Positions 16,827 through 25,366 of a stretch of DNA of 64,000 nt are shown one piece after another. Under the pieces are notes generated by a model that had not been told where the DNA came from, ran no database searches, and saw only the letters and a program-made list of their open reading frames with translations. Origin of the DNA: Ornithinimicrobium faecis (GTDB lineage: Bacteria; Actinomycetota; Actinomycetes; Actinomycetales; Dermatophilaceae); assembly GCF_023923225.1 (NCBI RefSeq), contig NZ_CP099489.1:4526001-4590000 (forward strand). Reading direction: 5' to 3'. The number at the start of each line of letters is the position of its first letter. The first letter of the stretch is position 1. The translations under genes were made by a program, and so were the position numbers.

Positions 16827-17518
16827 GTGAAACCTCCGGTCTTCGAGCTGAACCTGTGGTGCGGGACCTGCCCCGCGCTGTTCAAGAAGTTGAACGAGCC
16901 CCCGATCGCCTCCCTGGGACTAACGAACCAGCGTCTCAACACAGGTCTCGACCGAATCGACGACGAAGTGCTGCGCACATACGGCAATGTCCTGCCCAAG
17001 TCCGTATACACGGTGCTCCTTCTGGAACTCACCCCTCAGCTCGTGAGGCCCGGAACGTCGTCTGACTACTTCAGTCATGAGCAGGTCGCCACGTGGGGCG
17101 TCGACCCTTTTGTTGGGGCGCCCGAGGATCCAGGCACCCCTTACTACAGGACGTTTGAAGCGCCGGTCGATGACAACCGACATCTGTACGGATTCGTGGT
17201 GCCGATGGTCCCGCCCGCCTGGAACGATAGAGAACGAACGCCGACTACTTAGACGGCGGGACATCGCCCGCCACCGCCGTCGCCTATTCATTTTTGGACG
17301 TTCTCCAACCGGCGATGGACGAGGGGAAGGACTACTACGAGCATTGGGTGGTGTCCCACTTCCTACTCGACGGTCACCACAAGATCGAGGCTGCGGCCGC
17401 GTCCCTCCGGCCGACCCGGCTTCTCAGTCTGGTCGACGAACGAATCAGCATCGCTTCGCGCCAAGAGGTCGAGTCGATGGTCGTTGCCCGTTCACAGCCG
17501 CGCCAGGCAAGATGGTGA
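16827..17518 (+). pseudogene. Frameshifted gene of unknown function
   Basis: Two adjacent frames form one protein. Frame A (16827-17252) gives KPPVFELNLWCGTCPALFKKL through RHLYGFVVPMVPPAWNDRER. Frame B, open from about 17231, continues NADYLDGGTSPATAVAYSFLDVLQPAMDEGKDYYEHWVVSH and ends at 17518. A one-base gain (or two-base loss) between about 17231 and 17246 breaks the frame. The 5' end may also be missing: a stop sits nine bases before the GTG at 16827 and the protein starts abruptly. The second half includes HFLLDGHHKIEAAA. I do not know the family. Confidence 0.6.
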
Positions 17519-17633
17519 GTCCGACAATTCGGGGCCGGACCATGTGCCCCGTATTCGGCACGACCGCGCTGATCGAGGCAGCAGCGTGCGGCCACGCTCA
17601 GTGCGGCAGTTGCGTGCAAGCCGCTCAGCCAGA

Positions 17634-17948
17634 TCAGGCGACTTGGACCCTGTTGTCCCCGATGACGTATTCGATCGCCATGTCTCCGCCGACAGCCTGG
17701 AGGTAGTTGCGGATGGTGCCGATCTTGGCGCTGTCGAGGTCCCCGCTCTCGATTTTCGAGACCTGGCGCTGGCCGACACCGATTCGCTCAGCCAGCTGGG
17801 CCTGGGTCAGCCCAGCCTCCTCACGCAGCTCCCGCAGTCTGTAGGCGCGCACCTCCGTGAGCATGCGCCGCTTATGCTTCTCGACCTGCTCCCGATCCAC
17901 CGGGTGCTCGGCGAGGAAGTCGCTGATGGTCTTGGCCATACCGCTCAC
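17634..17948 (-). CDS. XRE-family antitoxin of a HigBA-like toxin-antitoxin pair
   Basis: 104 residues. The helix-turn-helix is about residues 41-95: LRELREEAGLTQAQLAERIGVGQRQVSKIESGDLDSAKIGT. The N-terminus (KTISDFLAEHPVDREQVEKHKRRM) is likely the toxin-contacting or dimer region. The start is a GTG at 17948 whose GTGA overlaps the toxin stop by 4 bases; an ATG three codons on (17939) is also possible. Toxin-first order and coupled translation are the HigBA/RelE-XRE pattern. Such antitoxins normally repress their own promoter, which would lie upstream of 18298. Confidence 0.78.
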   Translation of the reverse strand: MSGMAKTISDFLAEHPVDREQVEKHKRRMLTEVRAYRLRELREEAGLTQAQLAERIGVGQRQVSKIESGDLDSAKIGTIRNYLQAVGGDMAIEYVIGDNRVQVA

Positions 17949-18298
17949 TGCCCTTCCAGTCTGCGCAGGTGCTCATCGAACAGGTTGTCCGCGAGGGGAA
18001 TGTTCTTCTTGTACCAACGCTGCCAGTTGCCAGCTTTGTCACCAGCGAGCAGCAGAATGGCCTGCCGCTCTGGGTCGAACGCAAACAGGATGCGCAACTC
18101 GGACCTCCCCGACGACCCAGGCCGCAGCTCCTTCATGTTGCGGTGCCGAGAACGGCTTACCGTGTCAACGACAGGTCGTCCAAGCTGTGGCCCGCGGTCT
18201 TCGAGCAACTCCATCGCAGCAACAACCTGCTCTTGAGATCCTTGGTCTAGAGAAGCGAGCCATTCCGCGATGAGCTCGATGTCAACGCTCCACATCAC
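17945..18298 (-). CDS. RelE/HigB-like toxin (phage-derived Gp49-like)
   Basis: 117 residues, with the RelE-fold layout of the Gp49/HigB group: an N-terminal helix pair (LIAEWLASLDQGSQEQVVAAMELLEDRG), a central strand with KELRPGSSGRSELRILFAFDPERQAILLLAGDK and a C-terminal helix WQRWYKKNIPLADNLFDEHL. The basic residues in KELRP and SELRILF are those usually linked to ribosome-dependent mRNA cleavage. It begins with GTG-ATG (18298 or 18295). It overlaps the XRE antitoxin downstream by 4 bases, so the pair is a two-gene operon. Confidence 0.78.
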   Translation of the reverse strand: MMWSVDIELIAEWLASLDQGSQEQVVAAMELLEDRGPQLGRPVVDTVSRSRHRNMKELRPGSSGRSELRILFAFDPERQAILLLAGDKAGNWQRWYKKNIPLADNLFDEHLRRLEGQ

Positions 18299-18406
18299 CC
18301 CACTCTAGACCCTCCATGGTCTGAACGCCAAGCTGGAACGTGCGGCAGGAGACATCCGCAACTCAAGCAGAGTCGCGATGTCACGACCACGGGCAGTCGA
18401 GCGATG

Positions 18407-19096
18407 TCACGAACCTGCTCGCCCTGCGGATCGGGAAGCGTCGGGGTGAGCGCCTGCTTTCGGCGGGTAGGCGTCCTGGCGTGCCTCGCGCGCCAGAGAC
18501 TCGGGGGCGGGCGCACGGACGGAGTGGCGGGTCAACTGTCGGCATGCGGGGAAGACTGCACGTCGGGTCCGGTCCGTTCGGGTCACTGCCGGGCCACCTC
18601 GATGACGCTTGGGGAAGGACAGGTTCCCCCAGAACTGAGCTGCCTGCTCGCCGGAGGCGAGGTGTCCAATCGAGCAGAGCCAGGCGGTTAGCACCATGCC
18701 GTGGGTCGCTACAACCAGGTCACCATCCGGAGCTCCGCGGACAGCGGCGTCGAACCGCGCTGCTGCGGTAGCTGGTCCTTCCCAGTTCTTGTGCCGCTCG
18801 TCGAGCAGTCCGGCGACCCACGCGCGTCGCCTCGGCTTGACGTCCGCTTCCATCGCCTCGTTCGGCCGCTGCACCTCGTTGAATCGGGAGTCAATCTTGA
18901 AGGACCCAGGGAGTGCGAGTTGCAGGGTCTCCTGGGCCTTGCGTTCCGCGGAAGCCCAGCGGTGGGCCTCAGGTGGAAGCTGCCCCCGCAAACTTTCCGC
19001 GGCGGCACGGCCTTCACTCGAGAGAGCCCAGTCCTGCGGCAACACTGAGCGGTCGAGATGCGGCATCGCGTGACGCAAGATCAAGACTCGACTCAC
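18407..19096 (-). CDS. Histidine phosphatase family protein, C-terminus frameshifted
   Basis: Starts at a GTG (19096) with GAGAGG six bases upstream. The catalytic LILRHAMPHLDR is at residues 5-16 and the second His in VVATHGMVLTAWL near 130; Glu/Arg pocket residues are also present. The first ~160 residues are coherent. After LSFP (near 18606-18615) the frame becomes Arg-rich and unlike the family. Skipping one base there restores SVIEVARQ and a stop at 18583, exactly how short phosphatases of this type end. So the gene probably gained one base and now carries a ~50-residue nonsense tail; the active site is upstream and may still work. Confidence 0.72.
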   Translation of the reverse strand: MSRVLILRHAMPHLDRSVLPQDWALSSEGRAAAESLRGQLPPEAHRWASAERKAQETLQLALPGSFKIDSRFNEVQRPNEAMEADVKPRRRAWVAGLLDERHKNWEGPATAAARFDAAVRGAPDGDLVVATHGMVLTAWLCSIGHLASGEQAAQFWGNLSFPKRHRGGPAVTRTDRTRRAVFPACRQLTRHSVRAPAPESLAREARQDAYPPKAGAHPDASRSAGRAGS

Positions 19097-19155
19097 GACA
19101 GCCCTCTCACAGGTGCAGGCTATGCGACATAGACGTACCAGTTAAGAATAGTTCG

Positions 19156-19226
19156 CTGCATCTTCTCGACATTGTCGAGGTGCAGCGAAGACTGCACAGC
19201 CCGGCCCCGGCGAACCTTGCACGATC
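19156..19226 (+). repeat. Hairpin plus 54-bp repeat, copy A
   Basis: GCTGCA..CTCGACA pairs imperfectly with TGTCGAGGTGCAGC (19156-19185). From 19173 to 19226 the sequence matches 20932-20984 with one indel and scattered substitutions, ending in an identical 18-base GGCGAACCTTGCACGATC. The two copies are direct repeats 1.76 kb apart. Confidence 0.65.
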
Positions 19227-19281
19227 AGGGCCTCCCGGCACGTGCTGTGAAAAGTAGCGCGCCTCGTGGCAGGCTTGTCGG

Positions 19282-19884
19282 ATGGAGCCGAAGGTGGAGT
19301 TGAACAGGTGGCCCGGGTCCCGTCATGAGAACGCTCCCAACCGTCATGTCCTGGTCCTGCCGGGGAGGGGCTACACCGTCCAGTTGCCCGGCCTGCACCT
19401 GCCGATGCGCACGCTGGCTCTACAGGGGTGGCAGGTGTGGACGGCGACCTGGTCTGGGATTGACGGGCTGGGCGACCTAGAGGCAGTCGAAGCCCTTGTG
19501 GTCCGAGCATGCGAGACCTTCGAGCAACGGATGGGGAGGCTGCCCCATCTGGTGCTCGCCAAGTCGATGGGCACGCTGGCAGCAGGCTGGGTCGCGGATC
19601 ATGATTTGCCGGCAATCTGGACTACGCCGCTGCTCAATGTCGAGGGCTGTGTTCGTGACCTCGCGCGTTCGGCAGCGCCCGCCCTACTCATCGGCGGGTC
19701 CGACGACTCTTCCTGGGACGACGCAGCGGCAGCCATGACGGGCCTGCCAAGCGTGATCGTGCCCGGTGCTGACCACAGTTGGGAGACAGGGCACTGGCGC
19801 GAGGAGTTAGCTGGCCTCGAGCAGCTCTGCGAGGCGGTCGAAGAGTTCGCTGCTCGCCTTCAGCCGGTGACTTCCGCAGGGTGA
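19282..19884 (+). CDS. Small alpha/beta-hydrolase-fold protein
   Basis: 200 residues, single domain. HVLVLPGRGYTVQLPGLHL (about 22-40) is the oxyanion strand region; the nucleophile elbow is LVLAKSMGTLAAG (Ser about 94, xKSxG); the acid is likely in LLIGGSDDSSWDDA (about 136-149) and the His in VIVPGADHSWETG (about 158-170). All three catalytic residues are present, so it is probably an esterase-like hydrolase; Ala-Lys-Ser-Met-Gly is reminiscent of KANL/dienelactone-like proteins. It starts with ATG 55 bases after repeat copy A. Confidence 0.7.
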   Translation: MEPKVELNRWPGSRHENAPNRHVLVLPGRGYTVQLPGLHLPMRTLALQGWQVWTATWSGIDGLGDLEAVEALVVRACETFEQRMGRLPHLVLAKSMGTLAAGWVADHDLPAIWTTPLLNVEGCVRDLARSAAPALLIGGSDDSSWDDAAAAMTGLPSVIVPGADHSWETGHWREELAGLEQLCEAVEEFAARLQPVTSAG

Positions 19885-19974
19885 TGCCCCTCCCTGACGC
19901 GACCGGGTCAGGCGGGATGCCAGTCTGGCGGGTGCAACAACCGGTTCGTCATCGTCCGGGAGCGACGGTCAAAG

Positions 19975-20769
19975 TCAGGCGACCCGGGCGATGCCCATCA
20001 TATGGTTGGTCATGTCTCTGATCCCGGGGATGGATCCTGTCCGCCGGACGATCGCGAGGGCAGCCTCGACCAGGTCGGGGTCAGTGCCGGAGATCTGTTC
20101 CAGAGCCAGCCCCGCGGATCCCTCGATGGCGTGGACCTCCACCTCGAGCAAGCCGGCCTCTGCGAGTTCCTGGGCCAACTCCTCTCCGGTGTGGAAGTGG
20201 CCCGCCGGGAAGCGGCCGTAGGAACCAGGAACTCCACTTTCCAGCAGTTGGACCCACTCTTGGGGGTAGGGAACTGGGACATCCTGGGCGAGGCTGAAAT
20301 CGGCGTGCCGACTGAATCTGGGGATGGCTGCCGCGAAGACCCACCCGCGGGGTCGAACGACGCGGGAGGCTTCCCGCAGGCAGAGGAGCCGGTCAGCAAG
20401 GTCGTGCAGGTGGTACAGAGGGCCGAAGAGCAGGGCCACGTCAAAGGAGTTGTCGTCGACGTCGAGGTGGCGCGCGTCGCCGACACGGGCCTCAAACGTC
20501 CCACGCTCTTGCGCCTTGTCCACCTGGGCCTGCACCGGGTCGAGCAAGAGAACGGAGTGGCCCTTGTCGGCCAGGGGCGCTGCGTGGACGCCGGAAGCAC
20601 CGCCGATGTCGATGATGCGCGAGGAGGGCGTGATCCGTTCCGTCACCAGTTCCTGGGTGCGGATGAACTCGAGCGCTCCCTGGGCCGACCGTTCCACGAG
20701 GCGATCTGCCTCGTCAAACACGCGCGAGTAGTACTCCTGAATGGCGGTGTCGATGCTGACCTGCTCCAT
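19975..20769 (-). CDS. Class I SAM-dependent methyltransferase
   Basis: 264 residues. Motif I is RIIDIGGASGVHAAPLADKGHSVLLLDP (about residues 50-77; GASG replaces the more usual GCGTG), then ARVGDARHLDVDDNSFDVALLFGPLYHL (motifs II-IV) and VVRPRGWVFAAAI. The tail contains a helical lid region. It resembles UbiE/Methyltransf_11-type enzymes; substrate unknown. It is convergent with the hydrolase gene and both are bracketed by the 19173/20932 direct repeats. Confidence 0.85.
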   Translation of the reverse strand: MEQVSIDTAIQEYYSRVFDEADRLVERSAQGALEFIRTQELVTERITPSSRIIDIGGASGVHAAPLADKGHSVLLLDPVQAQVDKAQERGTFEARVGDARHLDVDDNSFDVALLFGPLYHLHDLADRLLCLREASRVVRPRGWVFAAAIPRFSRHADFSLAQDVPVPYPQEWVQLLESGVPGSYGRFPAGHFHTGEELAQELAEAGLLEVEVHAIEGSAGLALEQISGTDPDLVEAALAIVRRTGSIPGIRDMTNHMMGIARVA

Positions 20770-21152
20770 GGCTCGCAGGCTAATCCCTCAACAACGAGGC
20801 GACAACGGGCGCCACCGTCTCATAACATGATGTTGGCAAAACGCCCGAACTGCATCACTTCAGCTAATTTCTGGAATCAACGGCCGTTCTTACAGTCTTG
20901 AGTGCATCTCGACAAATGTTACATAGGGAGGTGTCGAGATGCAGCGGAGGTCGTACAACCCTGAGCGGCGAACCTTGCACGATCGAGTCCACCGCGGCTG
21001 GTCGTGCAAGGTAGGCGGTTCACTGTCAGCGGCAATAGCGTGCAGCGAAGTGAAAGACGGTACCTGGCGACGTAGACGATGCTCGCGGCAGAAGGATAGG
21101 CTTCTGCGACCACCGCTGATGATCGGGCCATATACGGGCTGGCCTTGGTGGA
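20770..21152. other. 383-bp intergenic region dominated by repeats
   Basis: No gene seen. It is AT-richer than its surroundings (for example 20820-20930). It holds repeat copy B with its flanking 12-base inverted repeat, and a second inverted repeat ACCTTGCACGA (20972-20982) / TCGTGCAAGGT (21002-21012). Confidence 0.6.
20903..21012 (+). repeat. Inverted repeats plus 53-bp repeat, copy B
   Basis: TGCATCTCGACA (20903-20914) is a perfect inverted copy of TGTCGAGATGCA (20932-20943). 20932-20984 is the direct-repeat partner of 19173-19226. A second perfect 11-base inverted repeat spans 20972-21012. Nested inverted repeats of this kind look like ends of a decayed insertion sequence, but no transposase remnant is visible. 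Confidence 0.65.
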
Positions 21153-21410
21153 CTAGCGGCGTTGGCGAGCCCAGAGCACGGACGCGATGCCTGTGGCCGC
21201 AACAGTGAGGAGCAGCCACCACACCGCGCGGGCTACCTTGCCGGTGGCCATCATGACGGCGTCGCTTTCAAGGAAACTCTCAGCGACGTGCAAACTGTTC
21301 AACGTTGCCACCGCGAACACCACGGCCAAGGCGGTAAACAGACTCGCGGGATTGATCCAGCGGTCTGCCCAGCGAGGCCGTGCGGTGGGTTCCAATGCCT
21401 GTGCCTGCAT
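21153..21410 (-). CDS. Small membrane protein of unknown function
   Basis: 85 residues with two hydrophobic segments, about residues 22-42 (PASLFTALAVVFAVATL) and about 59-80 (ARAVWWLLLTVAATGIASVLW), separated by a short loop containing HVAESFLES, and a basic RQRR end. No recognised family. The ribosome site is weak, and the gene lies in the repeat-rich accessory stretch, so it could be a remnant of a larger membrane protein. Confidence 0.5.
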   Translation of the reverse strand: MQAQALEPTARPRWADRWINPASLFTALAVVFAVATLNSLHVAESFLESDAVMMATGKVARAVWWLLLTVAATGIASVLWARQRR

Positions 21411-21564
21411 GTAACAACGCCTCTTCTCATCTGTGCGGCTGCCTCAGGACGCTAGCGTGTCGCGGATGGTGGCGCCAGCCACTTAATTGCCCGACCCACC
21501 GTCTCGCATCGCCATGCGGCCACGCTACGCGGCATGAGAGTGAATCTTGAGGCATGCTTTTCGG

Positions 21565-21813
21565 ATGAACAAGTGGGAGGCCGACGGACGCCGGTTCGAG
21601 GTGCTGATGGCGTCGGATATCGTCCGTGACGGCATGGCCCTCGAACTCTCGGACCTGGATTCGGAACGGGGGTCCGGGCCAGCCCTCGAGATCTTCTGGT
21701 CTGACGCGGACAAGACATTTACGTTCTTCGCTCACCGCGCCATCAACATTCCGCTGGAGATCCTGTCTCGCTTTGTTGACGAGGCCGTGCGCAGTCTGCC
21801 GCCGAGCAGCTGA
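21565..21813 (+). CDS. Small hypothetical protein
   Basis: 82 residues from the ATG at 21565. The composition is ordinary and soluble: alternating strands (RRFEVLMASDIVRDGMALELSDL; ALEIFWSDADKTFTFFAH) followed by a helix (LEILSRFVDEAVRSLP). This beta-then-helix pattern suggests a compact alpha/beta fold. No family recognised and no operon partner. The upstream in-frame TTG (21547) is a poor start candidate. Confidence 0.5.
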   Translation: MNKWEADGRRFEVLMASDIVRDGMALELSDLDSERGSGPALEIFWSDADKTFTFFAHRAINIPLEILSRFVDEAVRSLPPSS

Positions 21814-21966
21814 CCGCTTACGTGCGGTGCGGGCAGCGGCACTAGGCGTGCGACCACGCCCCCTGCGGCAAATGTCGGACGAACGTAGCAGTCCTCCGCG
21901 CGGCAGAGTCGGACGGTTCTTAGGGTGACCGGCGGGCACCGAGTGTGCACGCGAGGTGCCGGCGCT

Positions 21967-22512
21967 CTATGAGGGGTCGGCGGACGGGCTCGGCTGACTG
22001 ACCGCCACAGCCGTGAGCTCCTTCACGAAGGCGTCCTTGCCAGCAAGGTAGGCCGGTCGGTCGGCAGGGTGGCGCGTCGCCAGTATTTCTTTGATCTGCG
22101 CGTAGCGCCGACGCCAACTCGCGTCTCGGCGCAGGAGATCACGGGTGGCGATCATCTCGTCGATTGCCGGGTGTCCCTCGCTGAAGAGGTGGACATGGGC
22201 GGCCCTGCTGTCGTTCTCCACCAGGCGAAGGAAGCGGCGGTCCGGATCATCTGCGAAGGTGCCCGGCCGGTACTGAAGCCCTGCCTCTTCCAACGCAGTC
22301 GTCGCCGGTACTAGGTGGCCCCTGGGTACGGTCACCAGGACGTCCACGCAGTTCTTCGCCGCTAGACCAGGCACAGAAGTGGAACCAACATGCTCAACCT
22401 TCGCCCCGGAAGGCAGCACGGGCGCCCACATGTCACGAAGAGCTTCAAAACGGGTGGCCCACGAAGACTGGTAGGGCACAAAGTTGAGTTCACCGAGCAT
22501 AAAAAAAATCAT
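21967..22512 (-). CDS. GrpB/UPF0157 family protein
   Basis: 181 residues with the family core VEHVGSTSVPGLAAKNCVDVLV (about residues 39-60), HVHLFSEGHPAIDEMIATRDLLRRD (about 107-131) and YAQIKEILATRHP. This is a nucleotidyltransferase-like fold; where most members have AAKPxIDI this one has AAKNCVDV. Two starts, 22512 and 22500, are separated by a run of eight T; the second (MLGELNFVPYQSSW) aligns better with the family start, so the first four residues may not be made. Function of the family is unsettled. Confidence 0.8.
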   Translation of the reverse strand: MIFFMLGELNFVPYQSSWATRFEALRDMWAPVLPSGAKVEHVGSTSVPGLAAKNCVDVLVTVPRGHLVPATTALEEAGLQYRPGTFADDPDRRFLRLVENDSRAAHVHLFSEGHPAIDEMIATRDLLRRDASWRRRYAQIKEILATRHPADRPAYLAGKDAFVKELTAVAVSQPSPSADPS

Positions 22513-22711
22513 AGGCGACGATCCAGGAGTCCCTCGTTACACGCTCATCGGCATGAGAGTGAGATCGCGCGTAGACAGGAGCGCTTGAGGAAGCCATCCC
22601 ATCGGGCGATCACGCAGTGTGATGCTTCGGATCACGCCAGCCTATTGCCGCATACGAGTGGCGTTTGTGCGGAGTTCGCTGAATCTCGACAGACATCGAC
22701 ACAAGCGCTCA

Positions 22712-25366
22712 CTAGAAGCTGCTAGCCATATTCGTGAATCGTGAGTAGTGGCCCTGGAAAGCGACTGTGATTGTGTCGGTCGGGCCGTTACGGTGCTTGG
22801 CCACGATGACGTCAGCCTCACCTTCGCGTGGCGACTCCCGCTCATACATCGATTCGCGGTGAAGGAGGATGACGACGTCAGCATCTTGCTCGATCGAGTT
22901 GTGAACGGCGATCCCGTTTGCCACGAAGTTGTGGGTGCCAAGCACTGTGGCGTCGAAAACTTCCTCGACACCCTCCAGCTCGATCGAAGTGACCCGGTCC
23001 CAGAAGACGTCGTTCGTCGCCTCCATCTCCAACTCAGCGCTATCCAAAACCGTCGCCACTCGGGCGAGGCGCTCCCGGGAAGGCGCTGACTTGTAGAGCG
23101 TGCTGCCGCAGTGATGAGTGCCTAACGCAGCCTGGAACTCCCGGGTCGTCATCCCCTGCTCCGTCATCTCCGCGCGAACTGCGTCCCACACCTGGATGGG
23201 CACCGTGTCGACGTTGGTGTTCGCCTGGCAGTCGCGGATGATTTCGAGCAGCGCCGCCGCCGAGGCCGACCGCCCGCCATGGACCCCGATCTCCTGCAGA
23301 AAGCGCCGCTGACTGTCAGCTCCCGAGATGTCGATCGTGTAGCCGTCCTTGTAACCACTTTTGCGGACGGTCCGAGTACGGGTGGAGATGCCAAAGCGCA
23401 GCAAGAGGGTGGACAGGTCATCGACCAGGGTGCGGCTGGTCGAGTGGTAGTAGATCCGTCCACCGCGCTGAGACTTGTTGACCGTGACCGAGCCGTCGGT
23501 CGCCCAGATATGACGCAGGAACAGCGCGATCTGCGGCTTGGGCGCATGGAAGAGCCCCGCTGGAACAAACTTCTCATGACTCCGCAGACCAAACAGCCCC
23601 AGCCCATCGAGCCACTCTGCGATCGGGTTGCGACGACCACGTGCGAGCCGGTACGGCGCTCGCAGACGGAGAGTTGTGCAGCGTGCAGCCGGATAGTCGT
23701 CACGCACCGCCATGACCCCGAAGTGCAGCGCGGCACGCGTCACCGCGCGCAGGTTCTCCTCATCAATGGATGCATAACGCAGTGGCTGCCTCTTGACGAA
23801 CGAGCCATCACCGATCAGGTGCGCAAGCAAAACCACCTCGTCGTCGGCCCATGGCTCATGCTGCTCTGGGGCGGGCACGTGCCGCGGGACCGCCAGGCGG
23901 TCACTCGTGCGGAGGTCGCCCAGCGCGCGCCACCCCTCGTAGGTCAGGAAACGGTGGTTCTCCGTCGCACGGATCGTCTTGCCCGACGCCAACGTCATCC
24001 GGAACACCGGCTTCTGCCCGGTCGAGAAGACGTGGGTCACGTGGCGTCGCACATAGCGCAGGGAGTCATCGAGTGCCCACACCGGGACGTCACGCTCCCC
24101 CGACTGATGCAGGTCGCCCAGGGTGACTTGTGCGCCAGTGTCGGCTCGGAGCACCCTGGTGTCAGCGGTGAGGCATCCAGACTCACGAAGGTCTGACATC
24201 TGCGGCTTCTTGTCGGTGCGCTGCTCGGGGCCACGGTTGAGCTGCGAAAGAGCAATGACGGGCACCTCGAGCTCCTTAGCCAGGAGCTTGAGCGCACGGG
24301 AGAACTCCGCGACCTCCTGCTGACGGGACTCGACACGCTTGCCCGAACTCATCAGCTGCAGGTAGTCAACGATGACCAGCTTGAGGTTGTGGCGCTGCTT
24401 GAGCCGGCGGCACTTGGCCCGGATCTCCATCAGAGACATATTGGGGCTGTCGTCGATGAAGAGCGGTGCGCCGTGGATGCGGCCCTGCGTCTCGGCGATG
24501 CGGGCCCAGTCCTGGTCACGCATCGTGCCCTTGCGCATGTGCTGCAGCGCGATCTCCGACTCGGCAGACAGCAGTCGCATGGTGATCTCGGTGCGGCTCA
24601 TCTCCAGGCTGAAGACAACAGTTGCCAGGTCGCTCTTAATGGCAGCGGCACGGGCAATATCCAAGGCAAGGGTAGATTTCCCGACAGCCGGCCTAGCAGC
24701 GATGATGACCATCTGTCCGGGGTGCAAACCGTTAGTCAGCTCGTCGAGATCGGTGAAGCCGGTCGGGACCCCGAGCATCTCCCCCGAGGTGCCTGCAGCG
24801 TGTTCGATCTCGTCCATCGTCGGCTCGAGCAGCGCTGATAACTGGTGATAGTCCTCGCCCCCGCGCTTGTCCGCGACGCTATAGACCTCTGCCTGAGCCA
24901 GGTTGACGATGTCATCGACGTCACCGCCACCTTGCGCATAGCCCATCTGCACGATGCGCGTGCCAGCCTCAACCAACCGGCGCAACACCGCGCGCTCGGC
25001 GACGATCTCGGCGTAGTAGCCCGCGTTGGCGGCAGTCGGGACGCCATTGATGAGTTGATAGAGGTAGGGCGTGCCGCCGATGCGGGCCAGATCACCGCGC
25101 TTGCTGAGCTCGTCGGACACGGTCACCGCATCGACCGGCTCGCCACGTCCGTAGAGGTCGAGGACGGCCTCGTAGATCGACTCATGAGCCGGGCGATAGA
25201 AGTCCACGGACTTCAACGTCTCCACGCAGTCCGCGATCGCGTCCTTGGACAACATCATGCTGCCCAGCGCGCTCTGCTCAGCCGCGACGTCCTGCGGGGG
25301 CAGCCGGTCCTCCGGGGGCCCGTCGGGGACCTCGGAGTAACTCGCCTCCAGCTCACTGAGCGACAT
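22712..25366 (-). CDS. dnaB: Replicative DNA helicase DnaB with intein
   Basis: 884 residues encoding a ~458-residue helicase plus a 426-residue intein. Extein: N-terminal DnaG-binding domain (about 20-125), linker, RecA-like ATPase with Walker A ARPAVGKST (224-232), Walker B VIVDYLQLMS (331-340) and the arginine-rich C-terminal motifs after the intein (VAKHRNGPTD). The intein starts at Cys398 after SDLRESG and ends VHN (823), followed by Ser824 of SIEQDADVV. The helicase unwinds DNA at the replication fork. It must splice to work, because the intein interrupts the ATPase domain. The long gap upstream carries DnaA-box-like sites. Confidence 0.96.
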   Translation of the reverse strand: MSLSELEASYSEVPDGPPEDRLPPQDVAAEQSALGSMMLSKDAIADCVETLKSVDFYRPAHESIYEAVLDLYGRGEPVDAVTVSDELSKRGDLARIGGTPYLYQLINGVPTAANAGYYAEIVAERAVLRRLVEAGTRIVQMGYAQGGGDVDDIVNLAQAEVYSVADKRGGEDYHQLSALLEPTMDEIEHAAGTSGEMLGVPTGFTDLDELTNGLHPGQMVIIAARPAVGKSTLALDIARAAAIKSDLATVVFSLEMSRTEITMRLLSAESEIALQHMRKGTMRDQDWARIAETQGRIHGAPLFIDDSPNMSLMEIRAKCRRLKQRHNLKLVIVDYLQLMSSGKRVESRQQEVAEFSRALKLLAKELEVPVIALSQLNRGPEQRTDKKPQMSDLRESGCLTADTRVLRADTGAQVTLGDLHQSGERDVPVWALDDSLRYVRRHVTHVFSTGQKPVFRMTLASGKTIRATENHRFLTYEGWRALGDLRTSDRLAVPRHVPAPEQHEPWADDEVVLLAHLIGDGSFVKRQPLRYASIDEENLRAVTRAALHFGVMAVRDDYPAARCTTLRLRAPYRLARGRRNPIAEWLDGLGLFGLRSHEKFVPAGLFHAPKPQIALFLRHIWATDGSVTVNKSQRGGRIYYHSTSRTLVDDLSTLLLRFGISTRTRTVRKSGYKDGYTIDISGADSQRRFLQEIGVHGGRSASAAALLEIIRDCQANTNVDTVPIQVWDAVRAEMTEQGMTTREFQAALGTHHCGSTLYKSAPSRERLARVATVLDSAELEMEATNDVFWDRVTSIELEGVEEVFDATVLGTHNFVANGIAVHNSIEQDADVVILLHRESMYERESPREGEADVIVAKHRNGPTDTITVAFQGHYSRFTNMASSF
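22898..24175 (-). mobile_element. DnaB intein with LAGLIDADG-type endonuclease
   Basis: 426 residues. Block A: Cys1 in CLTADTRVLRADTG; block B: RATENHRFLTYEGWRALGDL (catalytic His); block F: VEEVFDATVLGTHNFVANG; block G: VHN with Ser as +1. The endonuclease motifs are VVLLAHLIGDGSF and FLRHIWATDGSV (two LAGLIDADG-like helices with acidic residues), about residues 515-640. Splicing residues (Cys1, penultimate His, Asn, Ser+1) and both endonuclease acidic motifs are intact, so splicing and homing could both be active. The insertion point RESG/SIEQD is the same as that of the Synechocystis Ssp DnaB intein. Confidence 0.93.
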
